Source: an uncultured Campylobacter sp. (GTDB taxonomy: Bacteria; Campylobacterota; Campylobacteria; Campylobacterales; Campylobacteraceae). From it: a stretch of DNA of 64,000 nucleotides. Of the stretch, positions 46,972 to 55,377 are shown piece by piece. The stretch lies in NCBI RefSeq assembly GCF_938015785.1, contig NZ_CALLWC010000032.1:1-64000 (forward strand), given 5' to 3'. A program made the translations under genes and the position numbers. Positions within the stretch are counted from its first letter, which is position 1. Every line of letters starts with the position of its first letter. Under the pieces are notes generated by a model. The model did no database searches, had not been told where the DNA came from, and saw nothing but the letters and a program-made list of their open reading frames with translations.

Positions 46972-49839
46972 CTAGCCGAAGTTTACGGGATCCATATCGA
47001 TCTCGACGGGCAGATGCTCAAGCGCGCGCGCGGCATTAATCAGCGGCACGTGCGAGCTAGCGCGCAGCAGAATTTCAAAGCGAAATTTCGACGCGATATA
47101 GGCGATACCGGCCTTACCGTAGCCGATGATCTCAAAGCTCTCGCTCGCCTTCTCTTTCAAATGCTGCGCGGAATTTCCGGCAAGATTTTCGGCTGCTAAA
47201 TTTATAAAATTTTGCGCGGCGCCGTTTCTTTCAGGCTTTAAATTTACGCTATCCCTATCTACGTCGCGAGCTGAAATTTGCGCGGTATTTTTCAAATTTG
47301 AAGCATTTTGGCGGTTTAAATTTGCATTGCTCCCGCGCAAATCCGAGCTTTGAAATTTAAAATTTGACATCTGCTTACTGCCATGCTGCGCAGAATTTTC
47401 TAAATTTAAAGCGCTTAAATTTGCTCTCCTCGCGTCCAGCCCGTCATGCGATACAAACGCGCTACTTCCCGCCTGTTTGCGACGTAAAAGCTCAAGCGCC
47501 ACGTTCATTATCTCGCTAGCCGCCTTTTCGTTTTTATGCGAGATCAGCACGCGCAAAAGCCGCATATACGGCGGATAGAGCCCCTCGCGAAACTCAGCCT
47601 CGTCGCGCAAAAAATCATCATAGTTTTCGATATAATCCCTAAAAAAACCGCTCTGGCGCGTCTGTATGACGACCCTGCCCTGCCCCGAGCGGCCGGCGCG
47701 GCCAGCCACTTGCATCGCAAGCGCCAGCGTCTTTTCGCGCGCCCTAAAATCGGGATAGCTCAGATGTTCGTCGATCCCCATTATCACCGCAAGATCCACG
47801 CCATGGTAATCGTGCCCCTTACTAAGCATCTGCGTGCCTACCAAAATGTCGATTTTATGGGCGTTGAAGTTATTTAGCAGCGCCTCGAGCTTGTGCTGCG
47901 TGGTAATCTCGTCGCGATCAAATTTTGCGATGCGAGCGCTCGGGAAATGCGCCGCGAGCTGTGCGGCAAGCTCGCCCGTGCCGATCTTGCGCGCCTGCAT
48001 TACCTCGCCGCCGCAGTTTTCGCAAGACGCCCTGTAAAACGTGCTAAAGCCGCAGTAATGGCACTTTAGCGCCGCAGCATCCGCGTGGTAGCTCATCCCG
48101 ACGGCGCAAAACGGGCAGCGCACGATCTGCCCGCAGTTTTCGCAAACCATATATTTGTAGTTCGCGCGCGTCGGCAAAAACACGACCGCCTGCTTGCCGG
48201 CTTCGAGGCTGCGCCCGATCTCGGTTAAAATTTTAGGGCTCAGCCCCGTCTCGCTCTCATCGAAAATAAAGCGCTTGGCGCTGCTAAAATAGGTGCCGCG
48301 CAGGCGGAAGTGCGGCTGCTTTGCGTAGGTGCTAAGTGCGGGCGTCGCGGAGCCCAAAACCACGCGGATGCCGAGCTTTTTGCCGACGAAAATCGCGGCG
48401 TCGCGGGCATTTAGGCGCGGCGCAGCGGCGGATTTGTAGCTGTCGTCGTGCTCCTCGTCCACGACGATAAGGCCTAGATCGCTAAAGGGTAAAAATAGTG
48501 CCGAGCGGGCACCCGCGATGAGTCGGATCTCGCCTGCGTTAAATTTCGCTAAAATTTCGCGCTTTTTTTTGGGCGAAATTTTGGAGTGCCAGACGCCGAG
48601 CCGCTCGCCGAAATAGCTCTGTAGCCGCTTCGTCATCTGCGGCGTGAGCGAAATCTCGGGCATCAAAAACAGCGCCTGCTTGCCCGCAGCGAGCGCCTGC
48701 GCGATTAGCGCGATATAAATTTCGCTCTTGCCGCTGCCCGTATCGCCGAAAATCAGCGATGTCTCATTGGCTTCGGCAAATTTACGCGCTTGCTCCTGCG
48801 CAGGGGTGAGGTTTGGAATTTTACCTATTTGAAGCGGGAGTAGCGGCTGCGAAATGGGACTTTGGGCGGTAGCGGCGGAATTTTGAATTAGGACGGAATT
48901 TTGCGGAGCAACAGATTTTTGCGGAGCAGTATCGAAATTTTGAATTAAAGTAGAATTCTGCAGGGCGATGAAATTTTGAATTGAAGTAAAATTTTGCCCA
49001 GAAGCGGAATTTTCTCCCTCGACAAAATCCCGCTCTTTGATAGAATTCGACGCGATGGCGGAATTTTGTTTGTGTGCCGAACCTGGCGCGGCAGCAAAAT
49101 TTATGGCGGTCTTCATGGCGGCGGAATTTTGATCTGATGTGAAATTTTGCACTGAAGCGGAATTTTGCCCGTCGTCAAACGCTTGGATAGAATTGGCGGT
49201 AGAATTTAACGCTAAATTTTGCGAGATAATATTTTGCGCCTGCTTTAAATTTTGCTTTTGCGCGGAATTCGGCGCGATGACGGAATTTATAACGGTAACG
49301 GAATTTTCCATGATAGTAGAATTCCTCGTCAATGCAAAATTCTGGATTGGGGCAGAATTTTGTATGGCACTAAAGTCATCGTCGAGCGTAGAATTTTGTG
49401 TGGTGATGGAATCCTGCTTGGAAATAAAATTTTGTTCGCGGGTAGAAGTTTGCTTGCAAGCGGAGACCAACTCACTAACGGGAATTTGCTCGCAAGCGCA
49501 ATTCCGCTCGGTCGTAGGATCCTCCTGCAAATTCCGCAAATCCTGCGTAGTCTCGCTTGCAGGCTCGAAAATCCCAAATGCAACGCCCTTTTCGCAGACA
49601 TAGTAGTACGCGATAAAATTTGCAAGTGCGATCTGAAATGAGGTAAATTTAAGCTGCGAAATCTCTAAAATTTCCTTGGTTTTGAAGGTCGGTTTTGCAA
49701 CCTCGCGCAGGATCACGGCGGATTTAACGCTCGATTTTATGGTAACGGATACGATTTGATAAGCTGAGATTTTAAAATTTGAACTATAAGTAAGCGGTTT
49801 TAGGCTGGCGCCCAAAACCGCAACTTCATAATAGAGCAT
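46972..49839 (-). CDS. priA: Primosomal helicase PriA (N') with two large low-complexity inserts
   Basis: 955 residues against about 620 in other campylobacters as I recall. The core is complete: Walker A GDTGSGKSEIY (365-375), DEEH box VVDEEHDDSYKSA, zinc cysteines CENCGQIVRCPFC with CHYCGF and CENCGG, and helicase motifs GTQMLSKGHDY and QVAGRAGRSGQGRV. Insert 1 (about residues 95-332) separates the N-terminal DNA-binding domain from the helicase. Insert 2 (about 791-901) splits the C-terminal domain. Both are Asn-Ser/Asn-Phe/Asn-Leu rich and RAATTY-encoded. PriA reloads replisomes at forks. It starts four bases after the pseudopilin gene. Confidence 0.92.
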   Translation of the reverse strand: MLYYEVAVLGASLKPLTYSSNFKISAYQIVSVTIKSSVKSAVILREVAKPTFKTKEILEISQLKFTSFQIALANFIAYYYVCEKGVAFGIFEPASETTQDLRNLQEDPTTERNCACEQIPVSELVSACKQTSTREQNFISKQDSITTQNSTLDDDFSAIQNSAPIQNFALTRNSTIMENSVTVINSVIAPNSAQKQNLKQAQNIISQNLALNSTANSIQAFDDGQNSASVQNFTSDQNSAAMKTAINFAAAPGSAHKQNSAIASNSIKERDFVEGENSASGQNFTSIQNFIALQNSTLIQNFDTAPQKSVAPQNSVLIQNSAATAQSPISQPLLPLQIGKIPNLTPAQEQARKFAEANETSLIFGDTGSGKSEIYIALIAQALAAGKQALFLMPEISLTPQMTKRLQSYFGERLGVWHSKISPKKKREILAKFNAGEIRLIAGARSALFLPFSDLGLIVVDEEHDDSYKSAAAPRLNARDAAIFVGKKLGIRVVLGSATPALSTYAKQPHFRLRGTYFSSAKRFIFDESETGLSPKILTEIGRSLEAGKQAVVFLPTRANYKYMVCENCGQIVRCPFCAVGMSYHADAAALKCHYCGFSTFYRASCENCGGEVMQARKIGTGELAAQLAAHFPSARIAKFDRDEITTQHKLEALLNNFNAHKIDILVGTQMLSKGHDYHGVDLAVIMGIDEHLSYPDFRAREKTLALAMQVAGRAGRSGQGRVVIQTRQSGFFRDYIENYDDFLRDEAEFREGLYPPYMRLLRVLISHKNEKAASEIMNVALELLRRKQAGSSAFVSHDGLDARRANLSALNLENSAQHGSKQMSNFKFQSSDLRGSNANLNRQNASNLKNTAQISARDVDRDSVNLKPERNGAAQNFINLAAENLAGNSAQHLKEKASESFEIIGYGKAGIAYIASKFRFEILLRASSHVPLINAARALEHLPVEIDMDPVNFG
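47137..47469. repeat. RAATTY array 2 inside priA
   Basis: AAATTT-dominated words (GTTTAAATTTGC, CTTTAAATTTAC) about 10-30 bases apart, read as Asn-Leu, Asn-Phe or Lys-Phe. It differs in flavour from array 1, which is GAATTT-dominated. Confidence 0.7.
48844..49557. repeat. RAATTY array 1 inside priA, the longest coding array
   Basis: Some 25 or more GAATTT/AAATTT/GAATTC words in 710 bases by eye, many at 15-24-base (whole-codon) spacing, in units like GGCGGAATTTTG. Read on the gene strand as QNS, QNF, ENS. It lies between the two conserved PriA domains. Confidence 0.8.
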
Positions 49840-49843
49840 TTAG

Positions 49844-50329
49844 CTATTGAGCTAAGGATTGACAAAGATCATCAGCGTGATTGCAGTCGAATGAGCCTAC
49901 ATTTCTATCTTTATTTGCACCGGAAGTAGGTATACTAGCTCTTGTTGGATAATAAGTAAAGTTAGTACTTTTGCCTGCTACGGTAGCCGTATATGTAGAT
50001 GTAGCATTATCGTTGCCATTTCTAACCAAAGTCCAGCCGTTTCTACCGCCATCTCTCATAGGATAGATAGGTTGCTGCAAAACGCCATCAAAAAGAGTGG
50101 CATTGTCTGAACCCTCCAAAGCAGGCCACGTAGTCACGCCCCTCATCATATTCTCGCTTCTAACTAGCGAAAGTCCGCTTCTAATGGCAGCGATGTCTCC
50201 GCGCATCTTAGCGATCGTAGCATCATCGCGCGTAGCAGCTAATCTAGGCACCGCGATGCCCGCCAAAATACCTAAAACGACGATGACGAAAACAAGCTCT
50301 ATCATCGTAAAAGCTTTTAAATTTTTCAT
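49844..50329 (-). CDS. Type II secretion / transformation pseudopilin (prepilin-like)
   Basis: 161 residues with a class III prepilin leader: a short basic head, then the methylation motif FTMIELVFVIVVLGILAGIA with Glu+5 and cleavage expected after Ala at the KA|FTMIE junction. The globular part ends with a cysteine pair (FDCNHADDLC). In Campylobacter such pseudopilins serve the Cts DNA-uptake system or a type II-like system. It is directly upstream of priA on the same strand. Confidence 0.85.
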   Translation of the reverse strand: MKNLKAFTMIELVFVIVVLGILAGIAVPRLAATRDDATIAKMRGDIAAIRSGLSLVRSENMMRGVTTWPALEGSDNATLFDGVLQQPIYPMRDGGRNGWTLVRNGNDNATSTYTATVAGKSTNFTYYPTRASIPTSGANKDRNVGSFDCNHADDLCQSLAQ

Positions 50330-50423
50330 GTTAAATCCTTTGATTTAAAGTGGGATGATTATAGCCAAATTTAAATAAAATTAATTTTAGTTGAAGAAAA
50401 AATCCTGCATTTTAAATGGAATT

Positions 50424-51482
50424 TTATGAAATTTCATTAAATTCTGCGATTTTTTGTCCGAATTTCACGGACGTATCAGTCGGGGTTTCAAATTTTAAAA
50501 ACTCGCTTTGCGCTACGAGCACGATCGTCGAACCCAGCTCAAAATTTCCCAAATGATCGCCCTTTTTAAAGTTTAAATTTTCATATTCGTAAAGCGCCTC
50601 AGATCTACTTGCGCATGCATTCGTCTGTATTCGTGCATCGAAATCAAATCTCATCTTGCCGACGTTTAAAGCACCCACGAAAACCATCCATAAAATCCCG
50701 CCGTTACGTATCTTGCACTTTAAAATCACTCGCTCATTTTTAGCGTAGAGGTTTGGAATTTTAAGTAAAAATTTCTTCGCCACGCTGTAGAGATCGGCAG
50801 GGATATAAAGCGCCTGCAGCACGCTCAGATCGCACGGCGCATGATAATGATGATAATCGCGCGGGCTTAGATAGATGTTTGCGTAGCTTAAATTTACGCC
50901 CTTTGTATTTACGCCGCCTCGGGCGTCCTCTGCGCTCGTTTCGCGGCTCGCGCCGTTTTCATTGCTATAAATTTCAGCCTGCACGCCGCTTGTAGCATAA
51001 GTTGCGCCGCTTTCATCGCTTCTAATTTTTGCTTGCGCGGCGCGAAATTTCATCCCTGCGCCGGCATCTTTTGTGCATCCGGTTCCAACCTCGCCGCTCC
51101 CGTTCGTAGCAACCGCCCCGTCATCTAAATTTTTAACCGCTCCGCCGCTTTCGCTTGCCGTAAAAGTGCGACCAAGCAGCTCGCTAAGGCTATATTCGCA
51201 GCCCTTCACGCTAAAAGCTCGCATATCGGCGCAGGTCCCGCTCTCAAAGATCACGCCGTCGCTAGGGCTTATAAAAGCCGTCTCATCTGCCGCTATCTCG
51301 CGCGGACTCAGCAAGCGGCGAGTAAAAAGCGCGTTTAGGCTCGCGTAGCTTTGCGGCGGATCAAATTCGCTCATATCGATTTTAAAAAATTCCACATATT
51401 TGCGGTTGATAAAATTTTGTATAAATTTAGGGAATTTCACCGCGGCGATAACTCCGAAAATCCTCGAAATAAAACTTCTCAT
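50424..51482 (-). CDS. psd: Phosphatidylserine decarboxylase with a ~90-residue insert
   Basis: 352 residues against about 265. Core motifs are FISPSDGVIFESG, YLSPRDYHHYHAPCD (206-218) and the self-cleavage site LGST (316-319), where Ser318 becomes the pyruvoyl group. The insert is at about residues 108-195, between ELLGRTF and VNLSYANIYLSPRDY. It is Gly/Ser/Ala/Glu-rich (DESGATYATSGVQAEIYSNE) and only mildly RAATTY-bearing. It makes phosphatidylethanolamine in the inner membrane. It abuts the phosphoesterase gene upstream. Confidence 0.92.
   Translation of the reverse strand: MRSFISRIFGVIAAVKFPKFIQNFINRKYVEFFKIDMSEFDPPQSYASLNALFTRRLLSPREIAADETAFISPSDGVIFESGTCADMRAFSVKGCEYSLSELLGRTFTASESGGAVKNLDDGAVATNGSGEVGTGCTKDAGAGMKFRAAQAKIRSDESGATYATSGVQAEIYSNENGASRETSAEDARGGVNTKGVNLSYANIYLSPRDYHHYHAPCDLSVLQALYIPADLYSVAKKFLLKIPNLYAKNERVILKCKIRNGGILWMVFVGALNVGKMRFDFDARIQTNACASRSEALYEYENLNFKKGDHLGNFELGSTIVLVAQSEFLKFETPTDTSVKFGQKIAEFNEIS
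50898..51161. repeat. Low-complexity insert of psd, weak RAATTY content
   Basis: About four AAATTT words in 264 bases with imperfect repeats of CGCCG-TTTTCATTGCTATAA-type units. It may be an older or separately derived insert in the same loop-tolerant manner. Confidence 0.5.
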
Positions 51483-52610
51483 CTATGCCTTTCTAAGCTT
51501 AAGCAGCGCGATCTCGGCATCCGCAAAGACCCTTATCGGCGGGCCCCAAAACCCTACGCCGCTGCTTACGTAAATTTGCTTCAGCCCGTCGTTATACAGC
51601 CCGTAAAGATACTTCTGGCTAAGCAGCACTAAAAGCGTCCACGGAAAAATTTGCCCCGCGTGCGTGTGTCCGCAGATACACAGATCGACCTCGTCGCGCA
51701 CGAAATCCACGACGTATTTTGGCTGATGAGCGAGTAAAATTTTAGGCTTATCGGGATCAGCCTGCGCTAACGCAGCGCTTAGATCTGGCTGCATGTATCC
51801 GAAGCGAAAGCCGCTAAGATCGTGCACGCCCATTAAATTTAGCCCTTCAAATTCCACGCTTTCGTTTTGCAGCACTCGCACGCCCGCTTTTTGCATCGCC
51901 GCGATAAGTCCGATTGCTTCGCCGCGGTAATATTCGTGGTTGCCCGCGACGAAAAAGATAGGCTTTTTGATCGCCTCAAGAGGCTGCAAAATATCCCCGA
52001 GCTCATCTGAGCGCAGATCAAACATATCGCCTACTATTAGCAGCGCGTCATAATTTAGCGAGTTTATCTGCGCTACGACGCCTTGTAAAAACTCCTTTTT
52101 CAAAAACTCGCCCAGATGCACGTCCGAGATGACGGCAAAACTTAGCTCGCGAGCTAAGTTTTTGATTTTTATTTCGCGCTCGGTGATTTTTGGAATTTTT
52201 AGTGCATTATAAAGCCCCTTAAAAATATAGCTAAACGCCATTATTACAAAGGTTACATCGATAAAAGTTTTTAAAAATTTTCGTCTGTTTTCGCTAAATT
52301 TAACCACATGCGCGGCGGCGCTTAGCACATCGTAAGCAAGGCAGATAAAAAAGAGCGAAAAGGACGCTGCCATGCAAAATACGCAAGCTTTATAGAGCAG
52401 CTCATTTTTAAAGCTTCCATTAAGCCCAAAACCCGCAAAAAATATTGCATCTAAAATTGCTAAAGCTACGCAAAGTAAGCTCAAGACAGGGCGAAACGTA
52501 GCGAAGCCTTTATATGGCGCAAAACGCGCACTGATCGATCTGTAGACGTAAAGATTAAAAAACAGAAATAAAACCGTGCCGACAATCGGGAAAATATAGG
52601 CGCTTTTCAA
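51483..52610 (-). CDS. Membrane-anchored metallophosphoesterase (YaeI/YkuE type)
   Basis: 375 residues. Four or so N-terminal transmembrane segments (residues 1-130) precede a calcineurin-like domain with VISDVHLGEF, LIVGDMFDLR, GNHEYYRG and CGHTHAGQIFP. These are the two-metal ligands D-x-H, GD, GNHE and GHxH. Related enzymes hydrolyse UDP-diacylglucosamine or phosphodiester bonds in lipid metabolism; the neighbouring psd makes a lipid substrate plausible. The stop abuts psd. Confidence 0.88.
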   Translation of the reverse strand: MKSAYIFPIVGTVLFLFFNLYVYRSISARFAPYKGFATFRPVLSLLCVALAILDAIFFAGFGLNGSFKNELLYKACVFCMAASFSLFFICLAYDVLSAAAHVVKFSENRRKFLKTFIDVTFVIMAFSYIFKGLYNALKIPKITEREIKIKNLARELSFAVISDVHLGEFLKKEFLQGVVAQINSLNYDALLIVGDMFDLRSDELGDILQPLEAIKKPIFFVAGNHEYYRGEAIGLIAAMQKAGVRVLQNESVEFEGLNLMGVHDLSGFRFGYMQPDLSAALAQADPDKPKILLAHQPKYVVDFVRDEVDLCICGHTHAGQIFPWTLLVLLSQKYLYGLYNDGLKQIYVSSGVGFWGPPIRVFADAEIALLKLRKA

Positions 52611-52613
52611 ACT

Positions 52614-53252
52614 CTAGCCTTGGATATACTCATCCAGCTTATCTTTATCAAAGCCCGTGATTTCTTGCTTATCGTCTAAAATTAGCGCGCCGCTCTTTTT
52701 AAATTTAGTGATGGTGCGCGAAAATGTTTCGGGGGTGACATTTAGAATTTTGGCTATTCTAGTGTACTTTGTGCTCATAAAAATATCAAAATTTTCGTTG
52801 ATAAACTTAGCGATTTTGCCGTCGCAGTTAAGCACGACTTGATTATCAAAGACCGCATTTAGCGCGCGGATCTTCTCAGACATCGATTTTAAAAGCTCCA
52901 GGCAAATTTTAGGATCGCTCATAAACTCGTTTTTAAATTTTTCATAATCGATCTTTAGCACCTCGCCGTTTGTCGAAAACACGCCGCTTGCAGGATAGCT
53001 CGTCTCTTCGAAATTTACCATCTCCGCCACGAGCGAGATGGGGCGTATCTCGCGCATATGGATCTCACGCCCCTTTGCGGAGGTTTTATAGATTTTTAAA
53101 ATTCCTTTTAGCAGGATTAATAGATACTGCGAGCGCTCGCCCTCGAAAAATAAAATTTCGCCCTTTTTGTAGCTTTTATGGATGCTAATCTGCTCCAAAC
53201 GATCGATTTGCGCTGCGCTTAGAGCTTTAAAATAAGGGATTCTCTCAAGCAT
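52614..53252 (-). CDS. Crp/Fnr-family transcriptional regulator
   Basis: 212 residues: a cyclic-nucleotide-binding-like barrel (GEILFFEGERSQYLLILLKG, YPASGVFSTNGEVLKIDYEK), a dimer helix, then a winged helix with the recognition helix in LNVTPETFSRTITKFKKSGA. Cysteines are few (LSNPKICLELL-type C and LNCDGKI), so an Fe-S cluster like FNR is unlikely. Nitrosative-stress (NssR-like) or other redox sensing is possible. The family binds inverted repeats like that upstream of frdC. It sits between mscL and the phosphoesterase gene. Confidence 0.85.
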   Translation of the reverse strand: MLERIPYFKALSAAQIDRLEQISIHKSYKKGEILFFEGERSQYLLILLKGILKIYKTSAKGREIHMREIRPISLVAEMVNFEETSYPASGVFSTNGEVLKIDYEKFKNEFMSDPKICLELLKSMSEKIRALNAVFDNQVVLNCDGKIAKFINENFDIFMSTKYTRIAKILNVTPETFSRTITKFKKSGALILDDKQEITGFDKDKLDEYIQG

Positions 53253-53261
53253 CGCCGCGAC

Positions 53262-53663
53262 CTATTTTTTAAGCAGGTCTCTTATCTCGGTAAGAAGTTT
53301 AATCTCTTCGCTAGGCTCCGCAGGTGCGGCAGGTTCCGGCGCAGGAGCAGGTTTTTTAAGCTTATTGATCGCCTTGATCGCGCAGAATATACAAAATGCG
53401 ATGATTATAAAATCGACCGTTACTTGGATAAACGAGCCGTAGTTTATCGTAACGGCCGGGGTCTGCCCCACCGCTTCTTTTAGCACGATCTTAAGATCGG
53501 TAAAATTCATGCCTCCCGTAAGAAGTCCTAAAACCGGCATCATGATGTCGCTTACGAGCGAGGTTACGATCTTACCGAAAGCCCCGCCGATGACGACGCC
53601 CACCGCCATATCGATGACGTTGCCTTTCATCGCGAATTCTTTGAATTCCTGAATGAAACTCAT
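53262..53663 (-). CDS. mscL: Large-conductance mechanosensitive channel
   Basis: 133 residues, the normal MscL length. [23 protein letters not shown] is the pore helix, [12 protein letters not shown] follows, a second transmembrane helix is [19 protein letters not shown], and the C-terminal charged bundle is [15 protein letters not shown] after a Pro/Ala-rich linker. It opens under membrane tension in hypo-osmotic shock. Divergent from gltX and nine bases before the Crp/Fnr gene. Confidence 0.95.
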   Translation of the reverse strand: MSFIQEFKEFAMKGNVIDMAVGVVIGGAFGKIVTSLVSDIMMPVLGLLTGGMNFTDLKIVLKEAVGQTPAVTINYGSFIQVTVDFIIIAFCIFCAIKAINKLKKPAPAPEPAAPAEPSEEIKLLTEIRDLLKK

Positions 53664-53777
53664 ATTGTCTCCTTAAATAAAATGCGCCGATATTAGCCTA
53701 TTTTTGCTTTGTTTTTGCTTTTTATTAGGAAGTAAAAAGTATAATCCCAGCTTAAATTTAAACCCAAAGGACCTAAA

Positions 53778-55094
53778 TTGTATCGCTTCGCTCCGTCGCC
53801 CACCGGCGATATGCATATCGGAAATTTACGCGCGGCTATCTTTAACTACATCTGCTCGCTGCAAGATAAAAGCGGCTTTATTTTGCGCATCGAGGATACC
53901 GACACTGCGCGCAATATCGAAGGCAAAGATCAAGAGATTATTGAAATTTTAAAGCGCTTCGGCATCTCGTGGCAGAGCCTGTATTATCAAAATAAAAATT
54001 TAAAATTTCATCAGCAGTTCGCTGCTAAGCTACTCTCCGAGAAAAAGGCGTTTTGCTGTTTTTGCAGCGAGGAGGAACTGGAAGCGAAAAAGCAAGCCGC
54101 AAAGGACGCGGGCGAGGCGTATCGCTACGACGGGCACTGCGAGCATTTAAGCGACGAAGAGGTGCTTGGCTGCGAAAAGCCTTTTACCATCCGCCTCAAA
54201 AAACCTGATCACGCGCTGGAATTTACCGACGCGATCAAGGGCCGTATCGCATTTGAGCCGCAGAATATCGACAGCTTCGTCATCATGCGCGCGGACAAGA
54301 CGCCAACTTATAACTTCGCCTGCGCCTGCGACGATATGATGCAGGGCGTGAGCTTCGTAATCCGCGGCGAGGATCACGTCTCAAACACCCCGAAGCAAAA
54401 CTGGATCCGCCAAAGCCTCGGCTACGACGGCGAGATCAAATACGCCCACCTGCCAATCATATTAAATTCCGAAGGCAAAAAGATGAGCAAGCGCGAGGAT
54501 AGCTCCTCGGTAAAATGGCTGCTTCAAAGCGGCTACCTGCCCGAGGCGATCGCAAACTATCTGATCCTGCTGGGCAACAAAACGCCGCGCGAGGTCTTTA
54601 GTATGGATGAGGCGGTGGAGTTTTTCGACATCGCTAAAATTTCAAAAAGCCCGGCTAAATTTGACGAGGACAAACTCGCCTTTATAAACCGCGAGCATAT
54701 CAAAAGAGCGAGCGAGCAGCGCCTAGCGGAGCTTTTTGAGCTTGAGTCCAGATTTGCGCCTTTGATAAAATTTTACACTCAAGAAGCGAGCCTTATCCCG
54801 CAAATTAAAGAAAAGATCGCAGCGATCTACGGCGCGAAAGATATCCCGCAGGAGTGGGCGGCGCAGGCGCAGGCGCTGCGAGAGGCGATCTTAAATTTAT
54901 TAAGCTCAAACGGCGCTCCAATGGAATTTAATGATTTCAAAGCGGCGCTTTCGCAGGCTACAAATTTAAAAGGCAAGAGCCTGTTTATGCCACTTAGGTT
55001 TTTACTGACCGGCGCACCTCACGGACCGGAGCTTAGCGAGCTGTATCCGCTGATCCGCGCCGATTTAAAGGAGATACTCGATGCTACTAAATAG
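53778..55094 (+). CDS. gltX: Glutamyl-tRNA synthetase
   Basis: 438 residues started at a TTG (53778) with AAAGGA upstream. Class I signatures are [12 protein letters not shown] (HIGH-like, residues 5-16) and GKKMSKRE (KMSKR at 235-239). Campylobacter usually carries two GluRS paralogs, one of which charges tRNA-Gln for the GatCAB route; which one this is cannot be told from the window. It overlaps yggT by 14 bases. Confidence 0.94.
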   Translation: MYRFAPSPTGDMHIGNLRAAIFNYICSLQDKSGFILRIEDTDTARNIEGKDQEIIEILKRFGISWQSLYYQNKNLKFHQQFAAKLLSEKKAFCCFCSEEELEAKKQAAKDAGEAYRYDGHCEHLSDEEVLGCEKPFTIRLKKPDHALEFTDAIKGRIAFEPQNIDSFVIMRADKTPTYNFACACDDMMQGVSFVIRGEDHVSNTPKQNWIRQSLGYDGEIKYAHLPIILNSEGKKMSKREDSSSVKWLLQSGYLPEAIANYLILLGNKTPREVFSMDEAVEFFDIAKISKSPAKFDEDKLAFINREHIKRASEQRLAELFELESRFAPLIKFYTQEASLIPQIKEKIAAIYGAKDIPQEWAAQAQALREAILNLLSSNGAPMEFNDFKAALSQATNLKGKSLFMPLRFLLTGAPHGPELSELYPLIRADLKEILDATK

Positions 55095-55377
55095 CGTATT
55101 TTACGGCATTTTAGTGAGTATTCACTACGTGATTCAAGCTTATATGATGCTAATTTTCGTCGCCTGCGTTTTGAGTTTCATCCGTCCAAATCCGTTCGGT
55201 AAATTTTATAAAATCATCCGCGTGATCTCTGCGCTTACGGAGCCCGCGTTCGCGCTGGTGCGCCGCTATCTGCCTACGACTTTCGGCGGCTTTGATCTTT
55301 CGCCGCTTCTCATCCTACTCGTGCTTAACTTCTTTGACAGCGCGATAATCTATATCATCAATAGGACGGTCATTTGA
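55081..55377 (+). CDS. yggT: YggT-family membrane protein
   Basis: 98 residues with two hydrophobic regions ([40 protein letters not shown]) around the conserved [20 protein letters not shown]. Members of the family are linked to envelope or osmotic functions, with no defined activity. It overlaps gltX by 14 bases and slt by four, an arrangement shared with C. jejuni as I recall. Confidence 0.88.
   Translation: MLLNSVFYGILVSIHYVIQAYMMLIFVACVLSFIRPNPFGKFYKIIRVISALTEPAFALVRRYLPTTFGGFDLSPLLILLVLNFFDSAIIYIINRTVI

Noticed and set aside
49139..49641. Antisense open frames over the priA array (129-154 codons)
   Set aside because: Same reason: word arrays lack stops in several frames. The priA frame continues into conserved helicase motifs.
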